From: Chryseobacterium sp. JJR-5R
GTDB lineage: Bacteria; Bacteroidota; Bacteroidia; Flavobacteriales; Weeksellaceae
Assembly: GCF_034047335.1 (NCBI RefSeq)
Contig: NZ_CP139137.1
Span: 3,534,001 to 3,598,000, forward strand
Direction: 5' to 3'
DNA: 64,000 nucleotides
The notes beneath the pieces were generated by a model. It had not been told where the DNA came from and searched no databases. It saw only the letters and a list, made by a program, of their open reading frames with translations. Both the position numbers and the translations under genes were made by a program. Below are positions 26,795 through 35,194 of this stretch, one piece after another; position 1 is the stretch's first letter; each line of letters begins with the position of its first letter.

Positions 26795-27430
26795 TCATGT
26801 ATTCGGCTGGGGTGTATACCTCAGGTACGGCTTTATTTCCGTAACCCCTTTAGGAAATATTCCCTTGGCATCTTCTGTAGAAATGGTAGGCGGCACAATA
26901 ACATCATCGCCGTTTTCCCAGTTAGCGGGGGTTGCTACTTTATAGGAGTCGGCTAACTGAAGCGCATCCAGCACCCGCAGGATTTCATTAAAGTTTCTTC
27001 CGGTAGAAGCAGGATAAGTAATGATCAGCCTTACTTTTTTATCAGGGTCAATAATCAGGAGAGAGCGGACGGTTGCGGTTGCAGAAGCATTGGGATGAAT
27101 AAAATCATACAGCTCAGAAACTTTCCTGTCTTTATCTGCAATGATAGGAAACTTCACTTCAGTATCCTGGGTTTCATTAATATCACGGATCCAGTTCTGA
27201 TGGTCTTCTACCCCGTCTACACTTAAGGCTAAGACTTTCGTCCCTCTTTTATCAAATTCTGCGGTGAGCTTTGAAGTGTACCCCAGTTCGGTAGTGCACA
27301 CCGGCGTATAGTCTGCAGGGTGTGAAAAGAGGATCCCCCAGGAATCTCCCAGGTAATCATAAAAACGGAGGTCTCCCAAAGACGTTTCTGCTTTGAAATC
27401 CGGTGCTGTATCTCCTAGTTTGATTGACAT
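26795..27430 (-). CDS. 1-Cys peroxiredoxin (Prx6 type)
   Basis: This 211-residue cytosolic peroxidase has its peroxidatic Cys at C45 in HPADYTPVCTTELG. It is the only Cys in the protein, so there is no resolving Cys and an external thiol is needed. The Prx6-type C-terminal extension is present (PANWENGDDVIVPPTIS, then KPYLRYTPQP). It reduces hydrogen or organic peroxides. It is a single gene with a textbook promoter, divergent from the mechanosensitive channel gene. Confidence 0.95.
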   Translation of the reverse strand: MSIKLGDTAPDFKAETSLGDLRFYDYLGDSWGILFSHPADYTPVCTTELGYTSKLTAEFDKRGTKVLALSVDGVEDHQNWIRDINETQDTEVKFPIIADKDRKVSELYDFIHPNASATATVRSLLIIDPDKKVRLIITYPASTGRNFNEILRVLDALQLADSYKVATPANWENGDDVIVPPTISTEDAKGIFPKGVTEIKPYLRYTPQPNT

Positions 27431-27453
27431 AATATTTTGTTCTTATTAGTCTA

Positions 27454-27484
27454 CAAATTTAGTAGAGTTTTTGGAACTGGCAAA
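27454..27484 (-). promoter_or_regulatory. Peroxiredoxin promoter
   Basis: On the minus strand, TTTG (27481-27484) is followed by exactly 19 bases and then TAAATTTG (27454-27461), a full match to the Bacteroidota -33/-7 consensus. The ATG at 27430 is 23 bases further on. Confidence 0.8.
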
Positions 27485-27527
27485 ATTTTTGCTGAAAAAT
27501 TATACCTTTCATTTAAAATTTATATTT

Positions 27528-28418
27528 ATGGAGAAAAAAGGCCTAAGCTATATTGATGTTGTGTACAATGTCCTGGAGAACTGGTATGTGAAATTTGCAC
27601 AAATTACCCCGAAACTGATTGTCGGCATTGCCGTATTTTCTTTGTTCCTGTTTACCAGCAAGTATTTGAGCCTTTTTGCCGTTAAGCTCTTTCATAAATT
27701 TTTCCCCAAAAGCAAAAAGGAAAGCTCTTTGGTTACCCTGATCAGTGTTTTCAGGTTCCTCATCATGATTATGGGGAGCTTTATTGCGCTTGAGATTATG
27801 GGATTCAGCGGATTTCTCTGGAAATTCATCGGAAGTCTGGGCGTGGCGGGGGTCATTGCCGGGGTTGCCCTGAAAGATCTGGTATCAAGTATATTTTCAG
27901 GGATGCTGATCGGGATTGATAAGGCATTTAAAGTCGGGGATTACATTTCGATCGGAAATAATTCCGGGACGGTCATGGAAATCGGTTTCTTGACGACAAA
28001 AATAATTACGGATGACGGGAAAAAAGTGTACATCCCGAACCAGGTTATTTTTAACGCTCCGTTTTCAAACATTACAGCCTCGCCACAACGGAAGATTTTT
28101 TTAAATTTCGAAATCCCTGCTGATGAGAACATCAGCAAAGCCCGTGAAGGTGTGATGGATGTCCTTAAAGATCTGGATCATGTAGACAAGCTGGATACTG
28201 CTGAGGTTATCTTCACCGATTTAAAACAGGGGGTATTTAATCTTCAGGTAAAATTCTGGATGGAACCGGGCGCCAACATGGGGTTCCTGAAGAATGACGC
28301 TTTCCTCAAAATAAAAGAACGTCTGGACAAAGATGGGATTCAGCTGGTCACCCCTACCAGCATAAGCATTGCCGGCGGAAATGCCGATGCACTTTTAAAC
28401 AACAACCAGAATAATTAA
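27528..28418 (+). CDS. Small-conductance mechanosensitive channel (MscS family)
   Basis: About 296 residues from the ATG at 27528; a TTG 19 codons upstream would add an AT-rich, unconserved stretch. Three transmembrane helices are seen (LIVGIAVFSLFLFTSKYLSLF; the next around LISVFRFLIMIMGSFIALEI; then the pore helix). The pore helix region GSLGVAGVIAGVALKDLVSSIFSGMLIGIDKAFKVGDYI holds the Gly/Ala packing pattern of MscS TM3. It is described here by position (about 115-150). A cytoplasmic beta domain and alpha-beta cage follow. It releases osmolytes during hypo-osmotic shock. Confidence 0.93.
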   Translation: MEKKGLSYIDVVYNVLENWYVKFAQITPKLIVGIAVFSLFLFTSKYLSLFAVKLFHKFFPKSKKESSLVTLISVFRFLIMIMGSFIALEIMGFSGFLWKFIGSLGVAGVIAGVALKDLVSSIFSGMLIGIDKAFKVGDYISIGNNSGTVMEIGFLTTKIITDDGKKVYIPNQVIFNAPFSNITASPQRKIFLNFEIPADENISKAREGVMDVLKDLDHVDKLDTAEVIFTDLKQGVFNLQVKFWMEPGANMGFLKNDAFLKIKERLDKDGIQLVTPTSISIAGGNADALLNNNQNN

Positions 28419-28424
28419 AAATAA

Positions 28425-28455
28425 AAAATCAGCCTCATAACACGAGGCTGATTTT
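28425..28455. terminator. Bidirectional terminator between MscS and the metalloprotease
   Basis: A 12-bp stem AAAATCAGCCTC / GAGGCTGATTTT with a 7-nt loop lies between convergent stops, with A/T ends serving both strands. Confidence 0.93.
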
Positions 28456-28475
28456 ATTCAGGGTATAGCGGGTTT

Positions 28476-30680
28476 CTATTTTTTAATCATCAGTTTTTCA
28501 GAAAAACGTTCTCCGTTGTCAAGAACCACTGAAATAATATAGTTTCCGTTCAGCAGTCCGTTAACTTTTATCTTTGTTTCACCTGTGAAGTTCCCGTTTG
28601 TGATTAATCTTCCTGAAGCATCAAACAAGGTATAACCTGCTTTTTGCGAAGCATTCTTTAATACAATATTCACTGTATCATGAGACGGATTCGGATAGAT
28701 TGAAAAACTCTTCACATTTGTTTCAGCAGTTGCGAGTACCACCTGTGTAATTGCAAAACCTGAAGAGTTAAGTGCATAATAAATATTATCCGCAGCTTTT
28801 ACCATAATTCTTGCAGAAGCCACATTTTCATTCGGAAGTGTTACAGTAGCCGATCCGGTATTAGGAACACTTGCTGCCAGAACCGTAGGGAATGTAAGTC
28901 CGCCGTCTTTAGACAGTAAAACCGTTACATTCTGTGTATTGACAGGCGGTACATTGGTCCCGGCAACATTCCAGGTTACCGGTACAGCGGAACCGCCGTT
29001 CAGTACAGCTCCGCCTGCTGCCTGTGATGTTACTGTAAAAGGCCCGTCATCGGTAACATTTACCACCATCGCATCTCTTGCAGCCTGATTGCCGGTTGCT
29101 TTATTATCATTAACAACAAGAGAGAAATTCAGTGTTCTTGCCACAGCCGGGGTTACTTCCCATTTCGGAACCAGATTGTTCGCTACTACAGAACTCAGCA
29201 TCGGGAAATACCTTGACGGAGAAGCTGTCGGAGTGAATGAGCGGTAAACAGGCCCGGCTGTGGCTGTGGAAAGCGGAGGCTGTGTACTGTTGGTATTATC
29301 ATACTGCTCCCATAAATAGGTCAGCGAATCCCCGTCCGGATCGGTACCGGTCCCTGTCAGGACAAAAGCAGTACCTTTCGGGATGCTGTAGTCCGGTCCC
29401 GCATCTGCTGCAGGCACTGAATTACCATTACTGTTTTTAACAGAACAGTCATTCGCTCTTTTCAGGACATTGTACATTTCTATCACGCTGGCTGCATGAA
29501 AATAAGCATCACTTGTGTTTTTCACATTATTATTGGCTCCGCAGATCCCTGCATACGCCATAATGGTGCTTCCGCTGCCGGGCTCAAAAGCTGTATTGTT
29601 ATTGGCATTGCCCTGACAGGAAGATGTGGCCGCCCTGAAGGTATGGTTGGCTCCGAACTGGTGCCCGATTTCATGGGCAACGTAATCGATATCAAAAGGA
29701 TCTCCCACAGGGGCACCGGAACCGGTTACTCCCCTGGCTTTGCTGCCGGAAATACAAACCACGCCTAATCCCGCCAGTCCGCCGCTGTTGGTTCCGAAAA
29801 CGTGACCGATATCGTAGTTGGCAGATCCGATAATTGAGGTAACACTGGTCTGGTTCTCATTGATCATCGCTCCCGGATTTCCGTTAGTGAAAGGGTCTGA
29901 AGCAGCATTTACATGAACGAGAAGGTTATTGTTGGCCACCATGACCATGGTTGTGGAGATTGTTTTTTCATAAATTCCGTTAACCCGCGCCATGGTAGTA
30001 GCCATTGCAGCCATCGCCCCAGCTACGGTTCCGCCGTGAAAAGAAGTATACTCTCCTGTCGCAGACAGTGCCAGCCTGTAGGTCCTGAATAATCCGTCTG
30101 AAACCAACGGTGCTTTGCCTGCCTCACCGCTATTTTTCATCTGATCCAGGGCGTCTTCTATATGGCACTCAAAAAGCCTGTTGTTTTCCGGCAGGTCTTT
30201 TCTCTTGTAGATCATGAAAGATGAGTTGTCTTTGGCATAACGGTCAAGATAGCTTACTTCCCACTGATCAAAATACATAATGCTGATCCCGTTTTCCGGG
30301 GTAATGCTGAAACGGATGGTATTTTCCGGATGCCCTTTCTGCCAGCCTGTATACGAACGGATTTCCGAGAATTTTGCCTGCAGTTCCGGCTCCATCACAG
30401 ATGCTTCCTGAATAATATAATTTCTTATATTCCCGTCTGCATCAGGAAATTTAATGACCAGGCTTTCGTCCGTGGAAAAACGCTGCGGAGCATTTTTAAG
30501 GTCAGCTTTAATTTTTTCCAGATCCAGTTGGTACAGGGAAAAAGTTTTTGGAACCGTCCATCTTGGCTGAAGGTTTTCTTTTACGGTCCTGTCGTCTTTC
30601 AGTTTAGACCAGTAGTTTTGCTGGCCGAAGCCGTGGGCTGCCATGAGCAGGCACGAGAGAATAAATGTTTTTGTTTTCAT
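28476..30680 (-). CDS. Secreted reprolysin-like zinc metalloprotease with type IX sorting tail
   Basis: This 734-residue protein has a signal peptide of residues 1-19 (ending GFGQ) and a propeptide-like region to ~195. A metzincin catalytic domain (~200-410) follows, with zinc motif HEIGHQFGANH (H336, E337, H340, H346) and a downstream Met-turn candidate in GSTIMAYAGICG. Then come Ig/cadherin-like beta domains (~420-640) and a type A type IX tail (NVKSFSIYPNPSHDTVNIVL ... LNGNYIISVVL ... SEKLMIKK). It would be exported, processed and either released or surface bound. The small lipoprotein-like gene at 30695 ends 14 bp upstream, so the two are probably co-transcribed. Confidence 0.93.
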   Translation of the reverse strand: MKTKTFILSCLLMAAHGFGQQNYWSKLKDDRTVKENLQPRWTVPKTFSLYQLDLEKIKADLKNAPQRFSTDESLVIKFPDADGNIRNYIIQEASVMEPELQAKFSEIRSYTGWQKGHPENTIRFSITPENGISIMYFDQWEVSYLDRYAKDNSSFMIYKRKDLPENNRLFECHIEDALDQMKNSGEAGKAPLVSDGLFRTYRLALSATGEYTSFHGGTVAGAMAAMATTMARVNGIYEKTISTTMVMVANNNLLVHVNAASDPFTNGNPGAMINENQTSVTSIIGSANYDIGHVFGTNSGGLAGLGVVCISGSKARGVTGSGAPVGDPFDIDYVAHEIGHQFGANHTFRAATSSCQGNANNNTAFEPGSGSTIMAYAGICGANNNVKNTSDAYFHAASVIEMYNVLKRANDCSVKNSNGNSVPAADAGPDYSIPKGTAFVLTGTGTDPDGDSLTYLWEQYDNTNSTQPPLSTATAGPVYRSFTPTASPSRYFPMLSSVVANNLVPKWEVTPAVARTLNFSLVVNDNKATGNQAARDAMVVNVTDDGPFTVTSQAAGGAVLNGGSAVPVTWNVAGTNVPPVNTQNVTVLLSKDGGLTFPTVLAASVPNTGSATVTLPNENVASARIMVKAADNIYYALNSSGFAITQVVLATAETNVKSFSIYPNPSHDTVNIVLKNASQKAGYTLFDASGRLITNGNFTGETKIKVNGLLNGNYIISVVLDNGERFSEKLMIKK

Positions 30681-30694
30681 GAAATTATTTATCG

Positions 30695-31144
30695 TTAATA
30701 TATTGTGATGACGTTTTTAAAATTAACATGACCTGTCAGTTTCAGGAAAATATTAGGCGGGACCCGGCTGTCCCTGTCAAAATCCGGATTATCAAATGCC
30801 GATATTTTTATGTAGAGGGTATCATGATCTATGCTTACCGAATCAACGGAAACATCATTGGAATTTTTCAGTTCAGGCTTTATGATGAGGTAAGTCTCAT
30901 TTTCGCTGACTGCAGGAATCGGAGAAAACCTGTTCCCGACATTTTTCTTATGAATCAGATTAAAAACCTCATCCATCGTTTTCTGGGAACTGATGATCAG
31001 GAATTCTTTCCGGGTTAAGTTAAAAGGATAATGGTATTTGTCTTCAAATGGAATTTCTTTACCCGCAGGCATGGTTTTGCTGCCGGCAACCTGAGACTGG
31101 CAATTAAGGAGTATCAACAGAAAAAAATACAGTATGCCTCTCAT
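30695..31144 (-). CDS. Exported protein of unknown function, probable lipoprotein
   Basis: This 149-residue protein has a hydrophobic N-terminus ending LILLNCQSQ, where Cys15 could be a lipobox Cys. The rest is soluble and beta-rich, with no motif I recognise. It is just upstream of the metalloprotease (14 bp). It might act with the protease, for example as a chaperone or inhibitor, but that is only positional inference. Confidence 0.6.
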   Translation of the reverse strand: MRGILYFFLLILLNCQSQVAGSKTMPAGKEIPFEDKYHYPFNLTRKEFLIISSQKTMDEVFNLIHKKNVGNRFSPIPAVSENETYLIIKPELKNSNDVSVDSVSIDHDTLYIKISAFDNPDFDRDSRVPPNIFLKLTGHVNFKNVITIY

Positions 31145-31234
31145 TTAAAATCCCTTTTTGTAAAAATAGGGAATTTTAAAATGCATCAGTTTTTTTTAAC
31201 ATAAAACATACCCGGTTTTGAAACAGCTATCTTT

Positions 31235-31740
31235 TTAATGACGATATTTCACGGCATTGCTTTCCGGTTTGCAAATTTCAGCTATGGAATCATTTTCAGG
31301 CATTACCATCTCGCCCATTACAAAATTTTGATTTTCAATCTGATCTGTCTCTGTCTCTGTCTCTGTCTCTGTTTCCGTTACCTTAACACTTCCGGTGGTT
31401 GCACAGGCTTCTTTCTGCTTTGAACAGCCTGTAAAAAAAATCAATAATAAAATAACTGCTGTTATTCTGTTACTCCGGAAATTTTCAGGAATACCGGCGA
31501 GAAACCGTGCTTCTAACTGCTCAGACTTATCACGACTATGCAATTGATGGATATGGAATCTTCCGCAGATGGTTTCATTCTCATTTCTTTTTTCAATGAA
31601 ATCTGCTGAATTTCCTCCGGGTGTTTGTCACTAAAGTCTATGACACATTTGCTGCAGGCAGAGCAAAACCTTCCTTTTTCCTGAAGAGACATTATTCTCC
31701 AGTTTTCTGAACACGCATTCGGGATCTGAATATTTTTCAT
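31235..31740 (-). pseudogene. Frameshifted CxxC-ribbon / single-TM protein
   Basis: Two overlapping minus-strand frames make one gene. The 5' part (31513-31740) starts MKNIQIPNACSENW and holds FCSACSKCVIDF, a Cys-pair ribbon. It goes out of frame and stops. The 3' part (31235 to ~31600) continues in another frame as FIEKRNENETICGRFHIHQL, a hydrophobic helix (ITAVILLLIFFTGC) and an acidic tail. Restoring one base between 31602 and 31603 joins EEIQQ to FIEKRNE, with Tyr as the lost codon's likely residue. I recognise the ribbon-then-CGRF layout as a Chryseobacterium family of unknown function. A real mutation and a sequencing error are both possible; the site is not in a long homopolymer. Confidence 0.75.
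31345..31372 (+). repeat. Hexanucleotide tandem repeat (CTGTCT)n in a coding frame
   Basis: Four perfect copies of CTGTCT plus a partial copy. They encode the alternating Thr-Glu run in the tail of the frameshifted gene. Six-base units keep frame on slippage, so length would change without further disruption. Confidence 0.9.
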
Positions 31741-31872
31741 CGGCTGTTATTTATAGTTCCGTTTAAATTTTGTGGTGTTCGCAAGCTTATTACCTAATTA
31801 TTTAAAGATACAGGATTCGGTCTTATCTGAGTTTATAAAGAATTTAATTTAAAAATTATTTATGTCTAAAAC

Positions 31873-31902
31873 AAAAAACCGTCTCAAAAAATGAAACGGT
31901 TT
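31873..31902 (-). terminator. sucC terminator
   Basis: On the minus strand the stem AAACCGT / ACGGTTT (with further pairs inside) is followed by a T run, starting about 22 bases after the sucC stop. Confidence 0.88.
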
Positions 31903-31924
31903 AAATATAGATCAGGTTTTAGTC

Positions 31925-33115
31925 TTAGGCTAAAACTTCTTTTACTTTGTTGGCTGCTTCTTCTAAAGTAATGGCAGAATGTACAGGAAGACCTGACTCG
32001 TCAATTAATCTTTTAGCCTCAACAGCATTGGTTCCCTGTAGTCTTACGATCAACGGAACCGGAAGGCTTCCCATTGCTTTGTAAGCGTCTACAACCCCTT
32101 GTGCTACCCTGTCACATCTTACGATACCTCCGAAGATATTGATCAGGATTGCTTTTACGTTAGGATCTCTCAGGATAATCCCGAAAGCAGTCTGTACTCT
32201 TGCAGCATCGGCAGTACCACCAACGTCCAGGAAGTTCGCCGGGTTACCACCGGATAATTTGATGATATCCATGGTTGCCATTGCAAGACCGGCACCGTTT
32301 ACCATACAGGCAACGTTACCGTCTAATTTAACGAAGTTAAGACCTGCATCGCCCGCTTCTACATCCATAGGATCTTCTTCTCTCGTATCCCTTAATTCAG
32401 CCAGGTCTTTGTGACGGAACAATGAATTGTCATCCAGTGTTACTTTGGCATCAACGGCAATGATTTTATTATCTGAAGTCTTCAATACAGGATTGATCTC
32501 AAAAAGAGAAGCATCAATGCCTGTATAAGCGTTATATAAAGAGACAATGAATTTTGTAAATTCTTTAAAAGCGTTTCCTTCAAGACCCAGGTTGAAAGCG
32601 ATTTTTCTTGCCTGGAACCCCTGAAGGCCTAAAGCAGGATCAATGATTTCCTTATGGATCAAATGAGGGGTTACCTCAGCAACATGCTCAATATCCATAC
32701 CGCCTTCCGTAGAATATACGATGGTATTTTTACCTTCAGCTCTGTCTAAAAGAATAGAAACGTAAAATTCTTTAGTTTCAGTTTCTCCCGGATAATATAC
32801 ATCCTCTGCAACCAATACGGAATTTACCAGTTTACCTTCAGCAGAAGTCTGTGGAGTGATCAGCTGCATCCCGATAATGTTCTGAGCGTTTTCTTTAAGC
32901 TTATCCATATTCGGGGAGAACTTTACACCGCCGCCTTTACCACGGCCACCTGCGTGGATCTGTGCCTTTACCACCCATCCCTGAGCTCCTGTTTCAGCAG
33001 TCAGTCTTTCAGCAGCCGCTACAGCTTCGTCTACGTTGTTTGCTACGAAACCGCGTTGGATAGCCACTCCGTACTTTGATAAAATCTCTTTTGATTGATA
33101 CTCGTGAAGATTCAT
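31925..33115 (-). CDS. sucC: Succinate-CoA ligase, beta subunit
   Basis: This 396-residue subunit works with SucD to make succinate and ATP (or GTP) from succinyl-CoA in the TCA cycle. The ATP-grasp N-terminal half contains QIHAGGRGKGGGVKFS. The CoA-ligase half contains NGAGLAMATMDIIKL, GGNPANFLDVGGTA and INIFGGIVRCDRVA, all family signatures. The length is normal. sucD is not adjacent, so the subunits are encoded apart. It is a single gene with its own promoter and terminator. Confidence 0.97.
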   Translation of the reverse strand: MNLHEYQSKEILSKYGVAIQRGFVANNVDEAVAAAERLTAETGAQGWVVKAQIHAGGRGKGGGVKFSPNMDKLKENAQNIIGMQLITPQTSAEGKLVNSVLVAEDVYYPGETETKEFYVSILLDRAEGKNTIVYSTEGGMDIEHVAEVTPHLIHKEIIDPALGLQGFQARKIAFNLGLEGNAFKEFTKFIVSLYNAYTGIDASLFEINPVLKTSDNKIIAVDAKVTLDDNSLFRHKDLAELRDTREEDPMDVEAGDAGLNFVKLDGNVACMVNGAGLAMATMDIIKLSGGNPANFLDVGGTADAARVQTAFGIILRDPNVKAILINIFGGIVRCDRVAQGVVDAYKAMGSLPVPLIVRLQGTNAVEAKRLIDESGLPVHSAITLEEAANKVKEVLA

Positions 33116-33153
33116 ATTATTTTTATTATTTTATTTTAATCGTTAAAGGTTGA

Positions 33154-33161
33154 CAAATTTA
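33154..33161 (-). promoter_or_regulatory. -7 element for sucC
   Basis: TAAATTTG on the minus strand, 38 bases upstream of the sucC ATG; no good -33 element at 19 bp. Confidence 0.5.
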
Positions 33162-33366
33162 CTAAAAATGAATAAGGTTAAAAAGAAATTGTCAAACTTT
33201 TAACGGATTCAGCCTGTTTAATTCCAATCTTACTCCGGTATGCACCGGTGGATACAGACCTATTACCGGTATCGTCTGAATTATCCGATGTCAAACGGGT
33301 ATTATTTCTAATCATATTTTAATGGGATTCTAATCTGCCGGATTTTTATTAGTATATTCCACCCAC

Positions 33367-33374
33367 TATCTTTG
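33367..33374 (+). promoter_or_regulatory. -7 element for the ABC-HlyD-TolC operon
   Basis: TATCTTTG matches TAnnTTTG. It gives a leader of about 130 bases before the ATG at 33509. The 33116-33508 stretch holds no gene; the long leader has no strong hairpin that I can see. Confidence 0.5.
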
Positions 33375-33508
33375 CATCATAAAACCACAAAAATAATTCA
33401 CTGAATCTAAGTAAAATAAAGCTTATGGAATAGTCATTGCTAAGCAGACCTAAAACCCATTGGTTTGCTCATCATAAAACCCTTAATAAAAACACAGTCT
33501 TAACAAAA

Positions 33509-35182
33509 ATGAAGGAAATGGAAATAACGGCCGGTGAACAGGGCAAAAGGCTCATCCGCTACATTACAAAAGAAAAAAAAGATGTTACCAATATTTATTT
33601 TTATGCTATTCTTAACGGCCTGGTGCAGCTGAGTGTTCCATTAGGGATACAGTCTATCGTAAGTTTCGTTATGGGGGCAACAATGGCCACATCCATTTAC
33701 ATACTTATCTTCTTTGTGGTGATCGGTACCTGGCTTGTGGGTTACTTCAGGCTGAAGATTATACAGATCATTGAAAAGATACAGCAGAAGATCTATGTTG
33801 AGTTCTCCATGGCCATTGCAGAAAAAATTCCCAAAATAGACCTTTCCTATGCAAGGAAATATTACCTTCCGGAGCTGGTTAACCGTTTCTTCGATATCCA
33901 GAACCTTCAGAAAGGAATATCTAAAATCCTGCTGGAAATCCCTACGGCGCTTATCCAGATTTTTTTCGGGATTCTCCTGCTTTCCTTTTACCATCCGTGG
34001 TTTCTGGCCTTCGGAGCACTGGTCATCATCTGTGTGGTGCTCATTTTTGCTTATACCATGGAAAGCGGTATAAAATCCAGTATTGAAGAAAGTGACAGAA
34101 AATACAATACCGCTGCCTGGCTTGAAGATGTTGCCGGTTCGGTAAAAACATTTAAGATGCACGCCGGAAGCGAAGGCCATCTGAAAGGCACCGATGACAG
34201 GGTGGTTGAATATCTGGACCACAGGACTTCGCATTTCAGGGTCTTGGTTTTTCAATATAAGACCATTATCGCATTTAAGGTAATCATCACGCTTGCCATG
34301 CTGGTGATAGGAACTTACCTGTTGATTAACCAGCAGCTTAATATCGGGGCATTTATTGCAACGGAAATTGTCGTACTGAGCATTATGGCGGCCGTTGAAA
34401 AGCTTATCGTGAGCCTTGAAAGCTATTATGACATTATTGCTTCTTTTGCGAAACTGTCTAAAATCACCGATCTTAAGGAAGAAAATAACGGCGACATTGT
34501 ATTTTCACAGAAAGATAAAGGTGCCGAAATCGAGTTTAAGGAAGTAAACTTTGCATTTAACGACAGCATTCCTATCCTCTCCGACCTCAACTTTAAAATA
34601 CAGCATAACAGCATCAATGTGATCACCGGAAAACTGGGAGCCGGCAAATCACTGCTCCTCAATATGGTTGCCGGTTTTTATGAACCTACTTCCGGGACCA
34701 TTCTGTTTGATAAAATCCCGCTGAAAAACATTGATAAGATGCAGATGAGGAATACCATCGGGCTTTACCTTGAAAATATGAGGATCGTCCAGGGAACCGT
34801 GCAGGACAATATCCTGCTGGGAAATACTACGAATAATACGGAAGACATCCTGGAACTTTCCGAAAGCATAGGGCTGGAAAACATACCAAGCCTCTTCAGC
34901 AAGGGATTTTTTACCGAAATCAGTGAGACTGACCCTGAAATAAGCTTTAGCTCCAAGAAGAAGATCCTTCTCCTGCGTGCACTGTTAGGAGACAAAAGGC
35001 TGATCATTCTGGAAGATCCTTTTTCCGGCATGAATGCAGAATTTAAGGTTAAGATGATGCACTACCTGCAGCAGATCAGGGAAAAATCGACGGTTATTAT
35101 TGTTTCCCATGACCAGGACATCCTGCAGGCGGCAGACCAGCAGATCCTTATGGAAGGCGGCACATCAAGAATCGTATTATAA
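33509..35182 (+). CDS. ABC exporter subunit (fused membrane and ATPase domains) with degenerate motifs
   Basis: This protein has 557 residues from the ATG at 33509; a TTG at 33437 would add 24 residues. Residues ~30-300 hold about six transmembrane helices of the type I exporter fold. The ATPase follows at ~340-557. Walker A is GKLGAGKS (374-381). Walker B reads LIILEDP, with the usual Asp-Glu order inverted to Glu-Asp. The LSGGQ signature is replaced by EISFSSKKKILLLRALL. The switch His is kept in IIVSHDQ. There is no N-terminal C39 peptidase domain. The HlyD- and TolC-like genes follow within 12 bp and by overlap, so this is the pump of a type I secretion-like tripartite system. Its cargo is unknown and its ATPase may be slow or modified. 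Confidence 0.85.
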   Translation: MKEMEITAGEQGKRLIRYITKEKKDVTNIYFYAILNGLVQLSVPLGIQSIVSFVMGATMATSIYILIFFVVIGTWLVGYFRLKIIQIIEKIQQKIYVEFSMAIAEKIPKIDLSYARKYYLPELVNRFFDIQNLQKGISKILLEIPTALIQIFFGILLLSFYHPWFLAFGALVIICVVLIFAYTMESGIKSSIEESDRKYNTAAWLEDVAGSVKTFKMHAGSEGHLKGTDDRVVEYLDHRTSHFRVLVFQYKTIIAFKVIITLAMLVIGTYLLINQQLNIGAFIATEIVVLSIMAAVEKLIVSLESYYDIIASFAKLSKITDLKEENNGDIVFSQKDKGAEIEFKEVNFAFNDSIPILSDLNFKIQHNSINVITGKLGAGKSLLLNMVAGFYEPTSGTILFDKIPLKNIDKMQMRNTIGLYLENMRIVQGTVQDNILLGNTTNNTEDILELSESIGLENIPSLFSKGFFTEISETDPEISFSSKKKILLLRALLGDKRLIILEDPFSGMNAEFKVKMMHYLQQIREKSTVIIVSHDQDILQAADQQILMEGGTSRIVL

Positions 35183-35194
35183 AAATTCAACACA

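Noticed and set aside
33641..34255. 204-codon minus-strand frame inside the ABC exporter gene
   Set aside because: Lies wholly in the membrane domain of a conserved gene; no start signal or homologous text.
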